From: Sphingomonas oleivorans
GTDB lineage: Bacteria; Pseudomonadota; Alphaproteobacteria; Sphingomonadales; Sphingomonadaceae
Direction of reading: 5' to 3'
Length of the DNA: 64,000 nt
Assembly (NCBI RefSeq): GCF_003050615.1
Contig: NZ_NWBU01000004.1
Coordinates: 310,001-374,000, forward strand
The notes under the pieces were generated by a model that worked only from the letters and a program-made list of their open reading frames with translations, was not told the DNA's origin and did no database searches. Positions 40,463 through 50,387 of the stretch are shown here, piece after piece. Position 1 is the stretch's first letter, and every line of letters begins with the position of its first letter. The translations under genes and the position numbers were made by a program.

Positions 40463-41899
40463 TTACTCCGCCGTCATCAGGTCGCGCACATCGGTGAGCC
40501 TGCCCGTCACCGCCGCCGCCGCCGCCATTGCGGGCGAAAGCAGGTGGGTGCGCGCGCCCGGCCCCTGCCGGCCGACGAAATTGCGGTTGGAAGTCGATGC
40601 GCAGCGCTCGCCCGGCGGCACCTTGTCCGGATTCATGGCGAGGCACATGGAACAGCCGGGCTCGCGCCACTGGAATCCGGCCTCGATGAAAATCCGGTCC
40701 AGCCCCTCGGCCTCGGCCTGGCGCTTGACGAGGCCCGATCCAGGCACGACCAGCGCCTGGCGGACATTGTCGGCCACCTTGCGCCCCCTGGCGACCGCGG
40801 CCGCCGCGCGCAGATCCTCGATACGGCTGTTGGTGCAGGATCCGATGAAGATATTCTCCACCGCCACATCCTGCATCCGCGTGCCCGGCTCCAGGCCCAT
40901 ATAGTCGAGCGACTTGCGCGCCGCGATCCGCTTGGCGGGATCGGCGAAGCTTTCCGGATCGGGCACGATGCCGGTGATCGGCACCACATCTTCCGGGCTG
41001 GTGCCCCAGGTCAGGCTGGGCGCGATGTCGGTGGCGTCGAGCGTCACCACCCGATCATAGACGGCGCCCGGATCGGTCGGCAGCGTCTTCCACCAGGCCA
41101 CCGCGCGTTCCCACTCCTCGCCCTTGGGCGCCATCGGCCGCCCCTTGAGATAGGCATAGGTCGTCTCGTCGGGCGCGATGAGCCCCGCCCGGGCGCCGCC
41201 CTCGATCGACATGTTGGAGATGGTCAGCCGGCCCTCGATCGACATGTCGCGAATCACCGATCCGGTATATTCGATGACATAGCCGGTGCCGCCCGCCGCG
41301 CCGATCTTGCCGATGATCGCGAGGATCACGTCCTTCGCGCTGACGCCGAAGCCCAGCGTGCCGTCGATGCACACCTCCATTGTCTTCGATTGCTTGAGCA
41401 GCAGCGTCTGCGTCGCGAGCACATGCTCGACCTCGGACGTGCCGATGCCGAAGGCGAGCGCGCCGAGCGCGCCATGCGCCGAGGTGTGGCTGTCGCCACA
41501 GACCAGCGTCGTGCCCGGCAGGGTGAAGCCCTGTTCCGGCCCGACGACATGGACGATGCCCTGCTCGGGCGCGATCGCGTCGATATAATGGATGCCGAAG
41601 GACGGCGCATTGAGCTGGAGCGCGGCAAGCTGCTGCGCCGACTCGGGATCCGCGATCGGCACGCGGCTGCCATCCGGATTCAACCGCCGGGTGGTCGGCA
41701 GATTATGGTCGGGCACCGCGAGCGTCAGGTCCGGCCGCCGCACCTTGCGACCGGCGGCGCGAAGCCCCTCGAAAGCCTGCGGGCTGGTGACTTCATGGAC
41801 CAGATGACGATCGATATAGATCAGGCAGGTGCCGTCATCCCTGCGCTCGACGACATGCGCGTCCCAGATCTTTTCGTAAAGGGTACGGGGTTTAGTCAT
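40463..41899 (-). CDS. leuC: 3-isopropylmalate dehydratase large subunit
   Basis: A 478-residue aconitase-family enzyme binding a 4Fe-4S cluster; ligand cysteines are seen in [17 protein letters not shown] and [14 protein letters not shown]-terminal [17 protein letters not shown] and [21 protein letters not shown] are typical. The frame is open upstream, but the ATG at 41899 fits homology. Forms the isomerase with LeuD. Confidence 0.96.
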   Translation of the reverse strand: MTKPRTLYEKIWDAHVVERRDDGTCLIYIDRHLVHEVTSPQAFEGLRAAGRKVRRPDLTLAVPDHNLPTTRRLNPDGSRVPIADPESAQQLAALQLNAPSFGIHYIDAIAPEQGIVHVVGPEQGFTLPGTTLVCGDSHTSAHGALGALAFGIGTSEVEHVLATQTLLLKQSKTMEVCIDGTLGFGVSAKDVILAIIGKIGAAGGTGYVIEYTGSVIRDMSIEGRLTISNMSIEGGARAGLIAPDETTYAYLKGRPMAPKGEEWERAVAWWKTLPTDPGAVYDRVVTLDATDIAPSLTWGTSPEDVVPITGIVPDPESFADPAKRIAARKSLDYMGLEPGTRMQDVAVENIFIGSCTNSRIEDLRAAAAVARGRKVADNVRQALVVPGSGLVKRQAEAEGLDRIFIEAGFQWREPGCSMCLAMNPDKVPPGERCASTSNRNFVGRQGPGARTHLLSPAMAAAAAVTGRLTDVRDLMTAE

Positions 41900-41915
41900 G
41901 CGCGGCGCAATAATG

Positions 41916-43346
41916 CTAATGCCGCTTTCCGTCCAGTTGCAGCCAATCTTTCGCTGGAAGCCCATAGAGCATATCGAAAATTTCCAGCGGCAGGCCCGCC
42001 GGCCGGCTGGTCGAGCTGTTCCACAGCATCGCCACCCCGCTGCGCCGTTCCGGATCGAACAGGATCAGCGACCGATAGCCCGAAACCGCGCCGCGATGGC
42101 CGATCAGCCTGTGCCCCTGATACACGGAATCGCGCCAGCCCAGGCCATAGCTGGGCCGCTCCATGGCCAGATCATAATCGGCCATGCGCGAACGCGGCGT
42201 GGTGGTGAAGATGCGCGGCAGATGGATCGTCCACAGCACCGATTTGGGCAGCACCTTGGGCGCCTCGCCCATCTGCGCGCGCATCCACAGGCCGAGGTCG
42301 CGGATCGAGCTGTTCACCCCGCCGGCGGCCGGCACGCGATAATAGGCTTCCTTCACCTCAAGCACGTTGCGGCCCTGATGCGGCTTGGCCCAGCTCTTCG
42401 CTCCGATCAGCCCCTCGCGCGTCATGCTGGCGCTCTTCATGCCCAGCGGATCGAACAGCCGGGCCTTCACCACCGCGCCATAATCCTTGCCCGTCACCCG
42501 CTCGACGATCTCGCTCGCCGCATCATAGGCGACATTCTGATAAGTCCAGCAGGTGCCGGGCCGGCAATAGCGATCGAGCGAAGCGAGCATGCCGCGGATC
42601 GCATAGGGATCCTGATCCCCCTCCAGCCTGTCGTCATAGGCATTTTTGACGATGCCCAGCCGTTGCGAGAGCAGATCCGTGACGGTCGCTTCCTTCTCCA
42701 TGCCATCGGGCAGGTGCAGCGAGGGCGCATGGGCGGCAACGGAATCGCCGAGTGACAGCTTTTTCTCGGCGGCGAGCTCCGCCAGCATCGTGCTCGCCAC
42801 GCCCTTGGAAACCGATGCCCAGCGGAAGACGGTATCGGGCGTCACGGGCTCGGCGCCGCCGGCCACGGTCGTGCCATAGCCCTTCAGGAAGCGGAACGCG
42901 CCATTCTCGATGACGACGATGCCCAGCCCCACCATCTCATTGCGCGCCATCAGCGCCTTCAGCCGGGCATCGATCCGCCTGTAATCAATGTCGGACGACG
43001 TGCTGGAAACAGCCGCCACTTGGGACACATCGGCAGGCGGGGGCACGGCCAGCGGGCGCTCCAGCGGAGGTCCGGCCTTGCCGAGCACCGCACGTTCGGG
43101 CGCGGCATTGCGCAGCGCATGATAGCGGCCGATCACGAGCACGCCGACGACCAGCAACAGCGCGATACCGATTTCGGCCAGGATCCCGAATGGAAAGCCG
43201 CGTCCGCCATGGCGGCGTCCCCGGGAATCGGTAACGGGAAATCGGTATGGAGCTGTCACGATAAGCCGATCGCTAGGACGCGGAAGGGCGTCATATCGCG
43301 ATCCTAGTCCGGCAGTTCCACACCGCAAAATCGACTCGCCGCACAT
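41916..43346 (-). CDS. Beta-lactamase-fold serine hydrolase, membrane-anchored
   Basis: A class C beta-lactamase/AmpH-type hydrolase (up to 476 residues). An N-terminal membrane segment (about 54-73, [19 protein letters not shown]) anchors it with the catalytic domain outside. Active-site motifs are SVSK (SxxK), YQN (YxN) and HRG in the KTG position. Physiological role unknown; such proteins are peptidases or esterases more often than true beta-lactamases. The start is uncertain: ATG at 43346 or GTG at 43259, neither with a good ribosome site. Confidence 0.8.
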   Translation of the reverse strand: MCGESILRCGTAGLGSRYDALPRPSDRLIVTAPYRFPVTDSRGRRHGGRGFPFGILAEIGIALLLVVGVLVIGRYHALRNAAPERAVLGKAGPPLERPLAVPPPADVSQVAAVSSTSSDIDYRRIDARLKALMARNEMVGLGIVVIENGAFRFLKGYGTTVAGGAEPVTPDTVFRWASVSKGVASTMLAELAAEKKLSLGDSVAAHAPSLHLPDGMEKEATVTDLLSQRLGIVKNAYDDRLEGDQDPYAIRGMLASLDRYCRPGTCWTYQNVAYDAASEIVERVTGKDYGAVVKARLFDPLGMKSASMTREGLIGAKSWAKPHQGRNVLEVKEAYYRVPAAGGVNSSIRDLGLWMRAQMGEAPKVLPKSVLWTIHLPRIFTTTPRSRMADYDLAMERPSYGLGWRDSVYQGHRLIGHRGAVSGYRSLILFDPERRSGVAMLWNSSTSRPAGLPLEIFDMLYGLPAKDWLQLDGKRH

Positions 43347-43369
43347 CCGAGTCGGGTCATCGCAGGATC

Positions 43370-43396
43370 GTCCGGCGGGCGCCCATCCCGCCGGAC
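43370..43396 (-). terminator. Candidate GC hairpin downstream of scoB
   Basis: GTCCGGCGGG/CCCGCCGGAC, a perfect 10-bp stem with a 7-base loop, 20 bases past the scoB stop and upstream of the serine hydrolase gene. There is no U-tract, so it may act as a pause or 3' stabiliser. Confidence 0.4.
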
Positions 43397-43416
43397 AGGA
43401 AATCAGCCCCCGTAAA

Positions 43417-44052
43417 TCAACTCTCGTAATGCGCCGTCGTCTTGGCGGCCACCTCCTCGGCCGTCACGCCCGGCGCAAGCTCGGTCAGGCGGAAGGGCGA
43501 GCCATGATCTGGCCGCTGGAACACGGCCAGATCGGTGATGATCATGTCGACGACATTCTGCCCGGTCAGCGGGAGCGTGCAGGCCGGGATGAACTTGGGC
43601 GAGCCGTCCTTGGCGTTATGCTCCATGACGACGATGATCTTCTTAACGCCCGCGACGAGATCCATCGCCCCGCCCATGCCCTTCACCATCTTGCCGGGGA
43701 TCATCCAGTTGGCGATGTCGCCGCCTTCGGACACTTCCATCGCGCCCAGCACGGTCAGGTCGATATGGCCGCCGCGGATCATCGCGAAGCTGTCCGAGCT
43801 GGAAAAATAGCTGGAAGAGGGCAGCTCGGAGATGGTCTGCTTGCCGGCATTGATAAGGTCGGGATCCACCTCATCCTCATAGGGAAAGGGCCCGATGCCG
43901 AGCATGCCATTCTCGCTCTGGAGCGTGACGGTGATCCCTTCCGGGATATTATTCGCCACCAGCGTCGGAATGCCGATGCCGAGATTGACGTAGAAGCCGT
44001 CCTTCAGCTCCTTCGCGGCGCGCGCCGCCATCTGGTTGCGGTCCCACGGCAT
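43417..44052 (-). CDS. scoB: 3-oxoacid (succinyl) CoA-transferase subunit B
   Basis: A 211-residue beta subunit of a two-component CoA-transferase. The catalytic glutamate lies in [28 protein letters not shown] and [19 protein letters not shown] are typical of succinyl-CoA:3-ketoacid transferases, which activate acetoacetate. The start shares one base with the scoA stop (TGATG). Confidence 0.94.
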   Translation of the reverse strand: MPWDRNQMAARAAKELKDGFYVNLGIGIPTLVANNIPEGITVTLQSENGMLGIGPFPYEDEVDPDLINAGKQTISELPSSSYFSSSDSFAMIRGGHIDLTVLGAMEVSEGGDIANWMIPGKMVKGMGGAMDLVAGVKKIIVVMEHNAKDGSPKFIPACTLPLTGQNVVDMIITDLAVFQRPDHGSPFRLTELAPGVTAEEVAAKTTAHYES

Positions 44053-44762
44053 CAGGCGGCCTCCCTCTGGCGAACGGTGCGGAACTCGATCTTCTTGTCG
44101 TAGGGCGCGCCCATTATGAGCCGCTTCACATAGATTCCGGGCACATGGACGCAATCCGGGTCGAGGCTGCCGACAGGCACGATCTCCTCCACCTCGGCGA
44201 CGGTCATCCTGCTTGCAGTGGCCATGGGCTGGTTGAAGTTGCGGGCTGTCTTGCGGAAGATCAGATTTCCCGCCTCGTCCGCCTTCCAGCCCTTGATGAT
44301 CGAAAGATCCGCGACGATCCCGCGCTCCAGCACATAGGTCTCGCCGTCAAATTCCTTGGTTTCCTTGCCTTCGGCCACGATCGTGCCGACGCCCGTCTTG
44401 GTATAGAAGCCGGGAATGCCCGCCCCACCCGCGCGACACCGTTCGGCGAGCGTGCCCTGGGGGCAGAATTCCACCTCGATCTCGCCGGCCAAATATTGCC
44501 GCTCGAACTCCTTATTCTCGCCGACATAGCTGGCGATCACCTTGGCGATCTGGTGCGAGCGGAGCAGCTTGCCGAGGCCCACCCCGTCAATGCCGCAATT
44601 GTTCGAAACGACGGTGAGATTGCGGACGCCCGAGGCCTCGATCGCGTCGATCAGCCGCTCGGGGATGCCGCACAGGCCGAAGCCGCCCGAACAGATCGTC
44701 ATGCCCTCGAACAACAGCCCTTCGAGTGCGGACGCGGCATCCGCATAGATCTTGTCCATCAT
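44052..44762 (-). CDS. scoA: 3-oxoacid (succinyl) CoA-transferase subunit A
   Basis: A 236-residue alpha subunit with the [16 protein letters not shown] glycine-rich CoA loop, [15 protein letters not shown] and [21 protein letters not shown]. Forms the ketoacid CoA-transferase with ScoB for acetoacetate or ketone-body use. Divergent from murI, with 110 bases between starts. Confidence 0.94.
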   Translation of the reverse strand: MMDKIYADAASALEGLLFEGMTICSGGFGLCGIPERLIDAIEASGVRNLTVVSNNCGIDGVGLGKLLRSHQIAKVIASYVGENKEFERQYLAGEIEVEFCPQGTLAERCRAGGAGIPGFYTKTGVGTIVAEGKETKEFDGETYVLERGIVADLSIIKGWKADEAGNLIFRKTARNFNQPMATASRMTVAEVEEIVPVGSLDPDCVHVPGIYVKRLIMGAPYDKKIEFRTVRQREAA

Positions 44763-44872
44763 GCCCTCTCCCTCGACTTGAATTGCGATTCAGATAGGCG
44801 CCCCCACCATATCAGGTCAATCGGTGCGGGTCGCCGTTTGCAGGCGGCGCGATGCGCGGTAACAGGCGGGTG

Positions 44873-45670
44873 ATGAGCGATACGAGACCCGTCCTGCTGT
44901 TCGACTCCGGGGTCGGCGGCCTTTCCGTCCTTGCACCGGTGCGCGCGCTGCTGCCGCAGGCGCCGATCGTCTATGTCGCGGACAATGGCGGCTTTCCCTA
45001 TGGCACCAAGAGCGAGGCGGAAATCGCCGCGCGCGTGCCCGCGCTGCTCGGCCGGCTGGCGGAACGCTATGCCCCCCGGCTGATCGTGATCGCCTGCAAT
45101 ACCGCCTCCACCATCGCGCTGCCGGCCGTCCGCGCCGCGCTCGACCTGCCGATCGTCGGCACGGTACCGGCAATCAAGCCGGCGGCACTGATGTCGAAGA
45201 GCCGGGTGATCGGCGTGCTCGGCACCAACGCCACGGTGCGCCAGCCCTATGTCGATAATCTCTCCGCCGAGTTCGCGGCCGACTGCACCGTGCTGCGCCA
45301 CGGATCGGCGCCGCTGGTGGAACTGGCCGAGGCGCATCTGCGCGGGGAGGAGACCGACCTTGCCGACTATGCCGCGGCGCTCGCCGGGCTGTTCGACCAG
45401 CCGGGCGGGAAGCGGATGGATATGGTGGTACTTGCCTGCACCCATTTCCCGCTGGTGGAGGACAAGCTCAGGGCGGCGAGCCCCCGGCCGCTGACCTTTG
45501 TCGATGGCGGCCCCGGCATCGCGCGGCGAGTGGCCTATCTGACGGAGGGGCAGTCATGGCCCGAGGCGCCGGGCGAGGGCCTTGCCGTCTTCACCGCGCC
45601 GACCGGGATAAGCGAAGGGTTGAGAAGCTCGTTACGACGCTTCGGCCTTGGTCGGGTGGAGATGCTCTGA
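44873..45670 (+). CDS. murI: Glutamate racemase
   Basis: A 265-residue enzyme providing D-glutamate for peptidoglycan. Both catalytic cysteines are in place: IACNTASTIALP and VLACTHFPLVED. N-terminal LLFDSGVGGLSVL is diagnostic. Start at 44873 (MSDTRPV); an earlier ATG at 44852 is less likely. Confidence 0.95.
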   Translation: MSDTRPVLLFDSGVGGLSVLAPVRALLPQAPIVYVADNGGFPYGTKSEAEIAARVPALLGRLAERYAPRLIVIACNTASTIALPAVRAALDLPIVGTVPAIKPAALMSKSRVIGVLGTNATVRQPYVDNLSAEFAADCTVLRHGSAPLVELAEAHLRGEETDLADYAAALAGLFDQPGGKRMDMVVLACTHFPLVEDKLRAASPRPLTFVDGGPGIARRVAYLTEGQSWPEAPGEGLAVFTAPTGISEGLRSSLRRFGLGRVEML

Positions 45671-45744
45671 TCGCCTAAGCCGATCATGCCCGCGGTGAAT
45701 TCCGGTTTTTGCCGATCGGGCGACCGCTTTATGCTATGCTCATT

Positions 45745-45757
45745 GCGAACCGTTCGC
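45745..45757. promoter_or_regulatory. Perfect 13-bp palindrome upstream of hemA
   Basis: GCGAAC-C-GTTCGC, a perfect 6+1+6 inverted repeat about 64 bases before the hemA start in the 150-base gap after murI. A candidate operator; no regulator family is assigned. Confidence 0.35.
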
Positions 45758-45820
45758 GCTGGCCTTTGCTGACATGGATCAGTAAAAGCCGCCGCGAAAT
45801 TGCTCCCGGGAGTGAGCCAG

Positions 45821-47035
45821 TTGGACTATCAGCGCGTCTTCGCCCAGGCGATCGACCGGCTTCATGCCGAAGGACGCTATCGCGTTTTCATCGATATATT
45901 GCGCAACAAGGGCATGTTCCCCAATGCGCGCTGCTTCGCGGGGCATAACGGACCGAAGCCGATCACCGTCTGGTGCTCGAACGACTATCTCGCCATGGGC
46001 CAGCATCCCGCGGTGATCTCGGCGATGGAAGAGGCGCTGCACGATGTGGGCGCCGGATCGGGCGGCACGCGCAATATCGGCGGCAACACCCATTATCATA
46101 TCGATCTGGAAGCCGAGCTGGCCGACCTTCACGGCAAGGAAGCGGCGCTGCTCTTCACCTCGGGCTATGTTTCGAACGAGGCGACCTTGGCGACGCTCGC
46201 CAAGGTGCTGCCGGGCTGCATCATCTTCTCCGACCAGTTGAACCACGCCTCGATGATCGCGGGCATCCGCAATTCGGGCTGCGAGAAGCGCGTCTTCCGC
46301 CACAATGATGTGGAGCATCTGGAAGAGCTGCTGAAGGAGGCCGATCCGGACGCGCCCAAGCTGATCGCATTCGAAAGCGTCTATTCGATGGACGGGGACG
46401 TGGCGCCGATCGAGGCCTTTTGCGACCTCGCCGACAAATATAACGCCATCACCTATCTGGACGAAGTCCATGCCGTCGGCATGTACGGCCCCCGCGGCGG
46501 CGGCATTTCCGACCGCGATGCGATCGCCCACCGGCTGACGATCATCGAGGGCACGCTGGGCAAGGCGTTCGGCGTGATGGGCGGCTATATCGCGGCCGAC
46601 CGCACGATCATCGACGTGATCCGCAGCTATGCGCCCGGCTTCATCTTCACCACCTCGCTCTCCCCCGTGCTGGTCGCGGGCGCGCTGGCGAGCGTGCGCC
46701 ACCTCAAGGCATCGTCCGAGGAGCGCGATGCGCAGCAGGCCGCCGCGTCCACGCTCAAGCACCTGTTCGCCGAGGCTGGCCTGCCGGTGATGCCTTCCAC
46801 CACGCATATCGTGCCGCTGCTGGTGGGCGATCCGGTGAAGGCCAAGCGGGTGAGCGATATCCTCCTTGCCGAATATGGCGTCTATGTGCAGCCGATAAAC
46901 TTCCCCACCGTGCCGCGCGGCACGGAACGGCTGCGCTTCACCCCCGGCCCGTCGCACACGGAAGCGATGATGCGCGAGCTGACCCAGGCGCTGGTCGAAA
47001 TCTGGGACCGGATGGAAATGAAGCTGGCCGCCTGA
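45821..47035 (+). CDS. hemA: 5-aminolevulinate synthase
   Basis: A 404-residue PLP enzyme of the C4 (Shemin) heme pathway, condensing glycine and succinyl-CoA. [21 protein letters not shown] (with initiator TTG), [27 protein letters not shown], and the PLP lysine in [13 protein letters not shown] are present. TTG at 45821 is preferred: GGGAG lies 8 bases upstream and homology starts there, although another TTG is in frame at 45800. This enzyme is restricted to alphaproteobacteria among bacteria. Confidence 0.95.
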   Translation: MDYQRVFAQAIDRLHAEGRYRVFIDILRNKGMFPNARCFAGHNGPKPITVWCSNDYLAMGQHPAVISAMEEALHDVGAGSGGTRNIGGNTHYHIDLEAELADLHGKEAALLFTSGYVSNEATLATLAKVLPGCIIFSDQLNHASMIAGIRNSGCEKRVFRHNDVEHLEELLKEADPDAPKLIAFESVYSMDGDVAPIEAFCDLADKYNAITYLDEVHAVGMYGPRGGGISDRDAIAHRLTIIEGTLGKAFGVMGGYIAADRTIIDVIRSYAPGFIFTTSLSPVLVAGALASVRHLKASSEERDAQQAAASTLKHLFAEAGLPVMPSTTHIVPLLVGDPVKAKRVSDILLAEYGVYVQPINFPTVPRGTERLRFTPGPSHTEAMMRELTQALVEIWDRMEMKLAA

Positions 47036-47110
47036 GCCGGCGTGCGGAAGCAGGCAGCGCGATCGAGGCGCCGCCTGCTCCGGGCATAGGGGCGACTTTC
47101 AGCCGATTAA

Positions 47111-47148
47111 CAAGCCGTCATCCCTGCGCAGGAAGAGATGACGGCTTG
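47111..47148. repeat. REP-like perfect 12-bp inverted repeat between hemA and the ABC exporter gene
   Basis: CAAGCCGTCATC pairs with GATGACGGCTTG across a 14-base loop containing CCTGCGCAGG. The GTCATCCCTGCGCAGG core matches the repeat near 49300 and resembles the one at 10354. Placed between convergent genes, it may also act as a bidirectional terminator, though it lacks a T-run. Confidence 0.6.
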
Positions 47149-47164
47149 GATAGGGCGAGCGGCT

Positions 47165-48976
47165 TCAGGCCCGACGCGACAGGGAGCGGCCGAGCGGCGC
47201 CGCATCGTCATTGGCGACGGACGGGATCATGCCGCCGTCGCGGACGAGCCGGGCGAACATGCCGCCCTGCTCCACCAGCTCGTCAAAGCCTCCCTGCTCC
47301 ACGATCCGGCCCGCATCGAGGACGATGATCCGGTCGGCCGAGCGGATGGTGGACAGGCGGTGCGCGATGACGAAGGTCGTCCGGCCGCGACGCAGGCGGT
47401 CGAGGCTCTCCTGAAGCCTGGCCTCGGTCGCCACGTCGAGCGCCGAGGTGGCTTCGTCCAGCAGCAGGATCGGCGCATCCTTCAGGAGCGCGCGCGCAAT
47501 CGCGATACGCTGCCGCTCGCCGCCCGATAGCCCCTGCCCCCTGTCGCCGACCGCGCTCGAAAAGCCACCCTCCTTGCGCATGATGAAGTCATAGGCGCCG
47601 GCGATGCGCGCCGCCTCCTCTATCTGCTCGGCCGTGGCATCCGGTCTGCCCATGGCGATATTCTCCGCGATCGTGCGGTTGAACAGGCCGGCCTCCTGAA
47701 AGACCACGCCGGTGGCGGCGCGCAACGATGCCAGCGTCACGTCCCGAATGTCCCGACCATCGACGAGGATGCGGCCATGTTGGGGATCGAAGGCGCGCTG
47801 GAGCAGACCCAGCGCGGTCGACTTTCCCGATCCGGTCGGCCCCACGATCGCGACCGTCTCGCCCGGCTTCGCCTCGAAATTCAGGTCGCGGATCGCGCCC
47901 GAGCCGGTCGGATAGCGGAAGCTGACATTTTCGAACACGACATGGCCCCGCTCGACGCGCAGCGGTGCGGCGTCCGGACGCTCCACTATGTGCGACTCAT
48001 GGTCCAGTATCTCGAAAAACTGCGCCAGCGACGGTCTCCGCATGAACATGTTCATCACGAAGCTGGTGAACTGATCGAGACGGCCGATCAGCAGCGTCGC
48101 GAAGCCGACGAAGGCGACGATGTCGCCGAGCGACGCCAGGCCGCGCGATACCAGCATCGCGCCGACCGCGAAGATGGCGACGATCGAGATTGACGAGGCG
48201 CCGCGCGTCAGCACCGCCACAAGCGCCCACCAGTTGAGCACGGGATATTGCGCCGCCAATAGCTGCTGGAGCGAGCCGCGGATCGAGCGAAGCTCACCCG
48301 GCACCGCCAGAAAACTCTGGAGCACGGGTACATTGCCGAACAGATCGCCGACATGGCCGGAAATGTCGGTAAAATGATTTTCGACCTGCGCCTGACGGCC
48401 GGAGGTACGGCGCATCACGCCCAGATTGATCACCGTATAGACGGCCATCAGCGCGAGGAGGACGAGCGCGAGCCGCCAGTTCATCCACAAGGCGACGGGC
48501 ACGAGCGCGATCAGCGAAACGACATTGATCAACTGTTCCCGGAGCATGGGCAGCCACAGGCTGAAAAGCGTCTCGCAGCCGGAAATCATGATCCGCATCA
48601 TCCGCCCGGAGCGCGCCGCGGTGTGGAAGGAGGGCGGCAAGGCCAGCAGATGCTCCACGAAACGCGCCATCGCGGCCAGCCGACGTCGATGCGCCATGCG
48701 GTCGGCCATCAGCGCGACGACCATGCCTGCGAGAAAGGCGGTAAGGCTCAATGCGCACCAGAGCGCGATGAAACCCAGCGAATTATGCCCTTGGGCGAGC
48801 GCATTGACCGCCTTGCCGAACAGGATCGGCTCGGCCACCTGCAGAAGCGCCACCATCGCGCCCGCACAGACGACCGCGAGCGCGGTGCCGCGTTCCGGGC
48901 GCAGCATGCCGATGGCGCGCATAAAGACATGCGAACCGCGTCGCGCACGCGACGCTGCGTTTTGTTTACCGGCCAT
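47165..48976 (-). CDS. ABC exporter, fused membrane and ATPase domains (NdvA/cyclic glucan type)
   Basis: A 603-residue half-transporter. Six membrane segments (about 30-310) precede the ATPase domain, with Walker A VGPTGSGKST, signature LSGGERQRIAIARALL, Walker B ILLLDEATSALD and H-loop IAHRLSTI. The N-terminal FMRAIGMLRPERG and EPILFGKAVNAL resemble NdvA/ChvA cyclic beta-1,2-glucan exporters more than MsbA, but no glucan synthase gene is adjacent, so the substrate is an inference. About 384 bases of non-coding DNA lie upstream. Confidence 0.85.
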   Translation of the reverse strand: MAGKQNAASRARRGSHVFMRAIGMLRPERGTALAVVCAGAMVALLQVAEPILFGKAVNALAQGHNSLGFIALWCALSLTAFLAGMVVALMADRMAHRRRLAAMARFVEHLLALPPSFHTAARSGRMMRIMISGCETLFSLWLPMLREQLINVVSLIALVPVALWMNWRLALVLLALMAVYTVINLGVMRRTSGRQAQVENHFTDISGHVGDLFGNVPVLQSFLAVPGELRSIRGSLQQLLAAQYPVLNWWALVAVLTRGASSISIVAIFAVGAMLVSRGLASLGDIVAFVGFATLLIGRLDQFTSFVMNMFMRRPSLAQFFEILDHESHIVERPDAAPLRVERGHVVFENVSFRYPTGSGAIRDLNFEAKPGETVAIVGPTGSGKSTALGLLQRAFDPQHGRILVDGRDIRDVTLASLRAATGVVFQEAGLFNRTIAENIAMGRPDATAEQIEEAARIAGAYDFIMRKEGGFSSAVGDRGQGLSGGERQRIAIARALLKDAPILLLDEATSALDVATEARLQESLDRLRRGRTTFVIAHRLSTIRSADRIIVLDAGRIVEQGGFDELVEQGGMFARLVRDGGMIPSVANDDAAPLGRSLSRRA

Positions 48977-49360
48977 GAGGAAAACCTCTTTTATGGCGTT
49001 GAGGGGGAGCGGGTGCGCCGGTTTCGGCCTTGAGCCTGTGGCGATTCGCGATCGCCAGAACCGGACGAGACTGGGATAGCAGCAATAAGGTTAACGTAAA
49101 GCAACGGGCGGGCGGCGCGGCACAGAGCGGCTGTGTTTCACCCCGGCCCGTCGCATGGGGAGCGCAATGAGGCATAAGCCAGCCCAAGATCGCCGCCCCT
49201 GCTCAGCTTCCCATCAAAGGGCTGTTTTGATGGGGGCCTCGAAGGCAGGGGCCTCTCTCCTCATGGGGCGGCCTTGGCGAAGAGAGATATGGATCCCTGC
49301 CTGCGCAGGGATGACGGACTGTAGAACTCCGGGGTGCGGCCATTCTAGACAGGCCCCGCC
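48977..49360. other. Intergenic region of about 384 bases upstream of the ABC exporter gene
   Basis: No credible gene. Holds the presumed exporter promoter (not pinned down), an inverted repeat GGCGAT-N5-ATCGCC at about 49039-49055, and the REP-like element at 49291-49317. The rest shows nothing recognisable. Confidence 0.6.
49291..49317. repeat. REP-like element (ATCCCTGC/GCAGGGAT)
   Basis: ATCCCTGC-CTGC-GCAGGGAT, an 8-bp stem with a 4-base loop, followed by GACGG. Same core as the repeat at 47111-47148. Lies 44 bases beyond the stop of the downstream lipoprotein gene. Confidence 0.6.
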
Positions 49361-49828
49361 TCAATCCCGGCAATATCCCTCCACACCCTGCCGCACGATC
49401 AGGCAGTCCTTCTTCTCCGCCAGCCATTTGAAGCCCGTTTCCGCGCCCGTGCCGGCGCGTATCAGCTCCTCTCTGCCGGCGCGGAAAAGGCGGATGGCAT
49501 TTCCCTCCGCCCGTCCCTCGAAGGTTGCTTCGTCATCCAGCGTATATCTGTTGCGGATCATATAGGTGCCGCCGCTCGGACCCGGCGCGATTTCGAGGAA
49601 CAGCCCCTCCGGCCCGGTCCAGCGGCCGATCCAGTCATCCGTCACCGTGCCCGTCTGCGCCCGAGCAGCTCCGCCCGCGGCCGCGAATCCATTGGCCGAT
49701 GTCGCCGTCTCACGCGCCAATAGGGCATTCGCCACCATCCCGCCCTGCGGGGCGCCGCCCCCTTCGTCCTGCATGCCGCAGGCGGCAAGCGCCGCCGAGG
49801 CCGCGACAGCCATGATCAGCTTCTTCAT
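49361..49828 (-). CDS. Small lipoprotein of unknown function
   Basis: A 155-residue protein with a lipoprotein signal (MKKLIMAVAASAALAACG; cysteine near residue 17). A low-complexity Gly/Ala linker (20-65) precedes a compact C-terminal domain (about 70-155) starting DDWIGRWTGPEGLFLEI, with alternating strands and two cysteines near the end (DCLIV, YCRD) that could form a disulfide. The pattern resembles a small beta-barrel/lipocalin-like fold, but no named family is recognised. Start at 49828 with AAGGA upstream. Confidence 0.72.
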   Translation of the reverse strand: MKKLIMAVAASAALAACGMQDEGGGAPQGGMVANALLARETATSANGFAAAGGAARAQTGTVTDDWIGRWTGPEGLFLEIAPGPSGGTYMIRNRYTLDDEATFEGRAEGNAIRLFRAGREELIRAGTGAETGFKWLAEKKDCLIVRQGVEGYCRD

Positions 49829-49928
49829 AGGATAGTCCTTCTTGAACGCGCCGCAGATCAAAGCCGGTGGCTTTCCGATGTTCCAGCGCCTAGTAGAGCC
49901 GCCATTCGACTCAGCGGGAAATTTCGTC

Positions 49929-50387
49929 ATGGCCGATATCGTCGCCATCGCTTCCGATCATGCCGCCATCGAGCTCAAGGCGGCGCTCGTCCAATGGCTC
50001 GGCGAACAGGGCGTCGAAGTGCGCGACCTGGGGCCTGCCACGGCCGACTCCGTCGATTATCCCGATTATGGCTACAAGCTCGCCAACTATATCGCCTCGG
50101 GCCAGGCGACCAAGGGTGTCGCGCTGTGCGGATCGGGCATCGGCATTTCGATCGCGGTGAACCGCAATCCCGCCTGCCGCTGCGCGCTCGTTTCCGACGG
50201 GCTTTCGGCCCGGCTCGCGCGCGAGCATAATGATGCCAATGTGATCGCCATGGGCGCACGGCTGATCGGCGTGGACATGGCGCGCGATTGCCTCGCCGCA
50301 TTCCTCGCCACCCCCTTCGCCGGCGGCCGCCATGAGCGGCGCATCGCCAAGCTTTCCTCCCCCAGCTTCGAAAAGGAGCCCGCATGA
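49929..50387 (+). CDS. rpiB: Ribose-5-phosphate isomerase B
   Basis: A 152-residue RpiB/LacAB-family isomerase. [11 protein letters not shown] near the N-terminus, [16 protein letters not shown] with the catalytic cysteine, and [14 protein letters not shown] are diagnostic. Interconverts ribose- and ribulose-5-phosphate. The stop overlaps glyA (ATGA), starting the conserved rpiB-glyA-nrdR string of alphaproteobacteria. Confidence 0.95.
   Translation: MADIVAIASDHAAIELKAALVQWLGEQGVEVRDLGPATADSVDYPDYGYKLANYIASGQATKGVALCGSGIGISIAVNRNPACRCALVSDGLSARLAREHNDANVIAMGARLIGVDMARDCLAAFLATPFAGGRHERRIAKLSSPSFEKEPA

Noticed and set aside
45709-45737. TTGCCG/TGCTAT promoter for hemA
   Set aside because: The minus-10 hexamer matches at only three of six positions; alternatives shift the spacing; too weak to call.
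50250-50384. Riboswitch or leader upstream of glyA
   Set aside because: glyA begins inside rpiB, leaving no leader.
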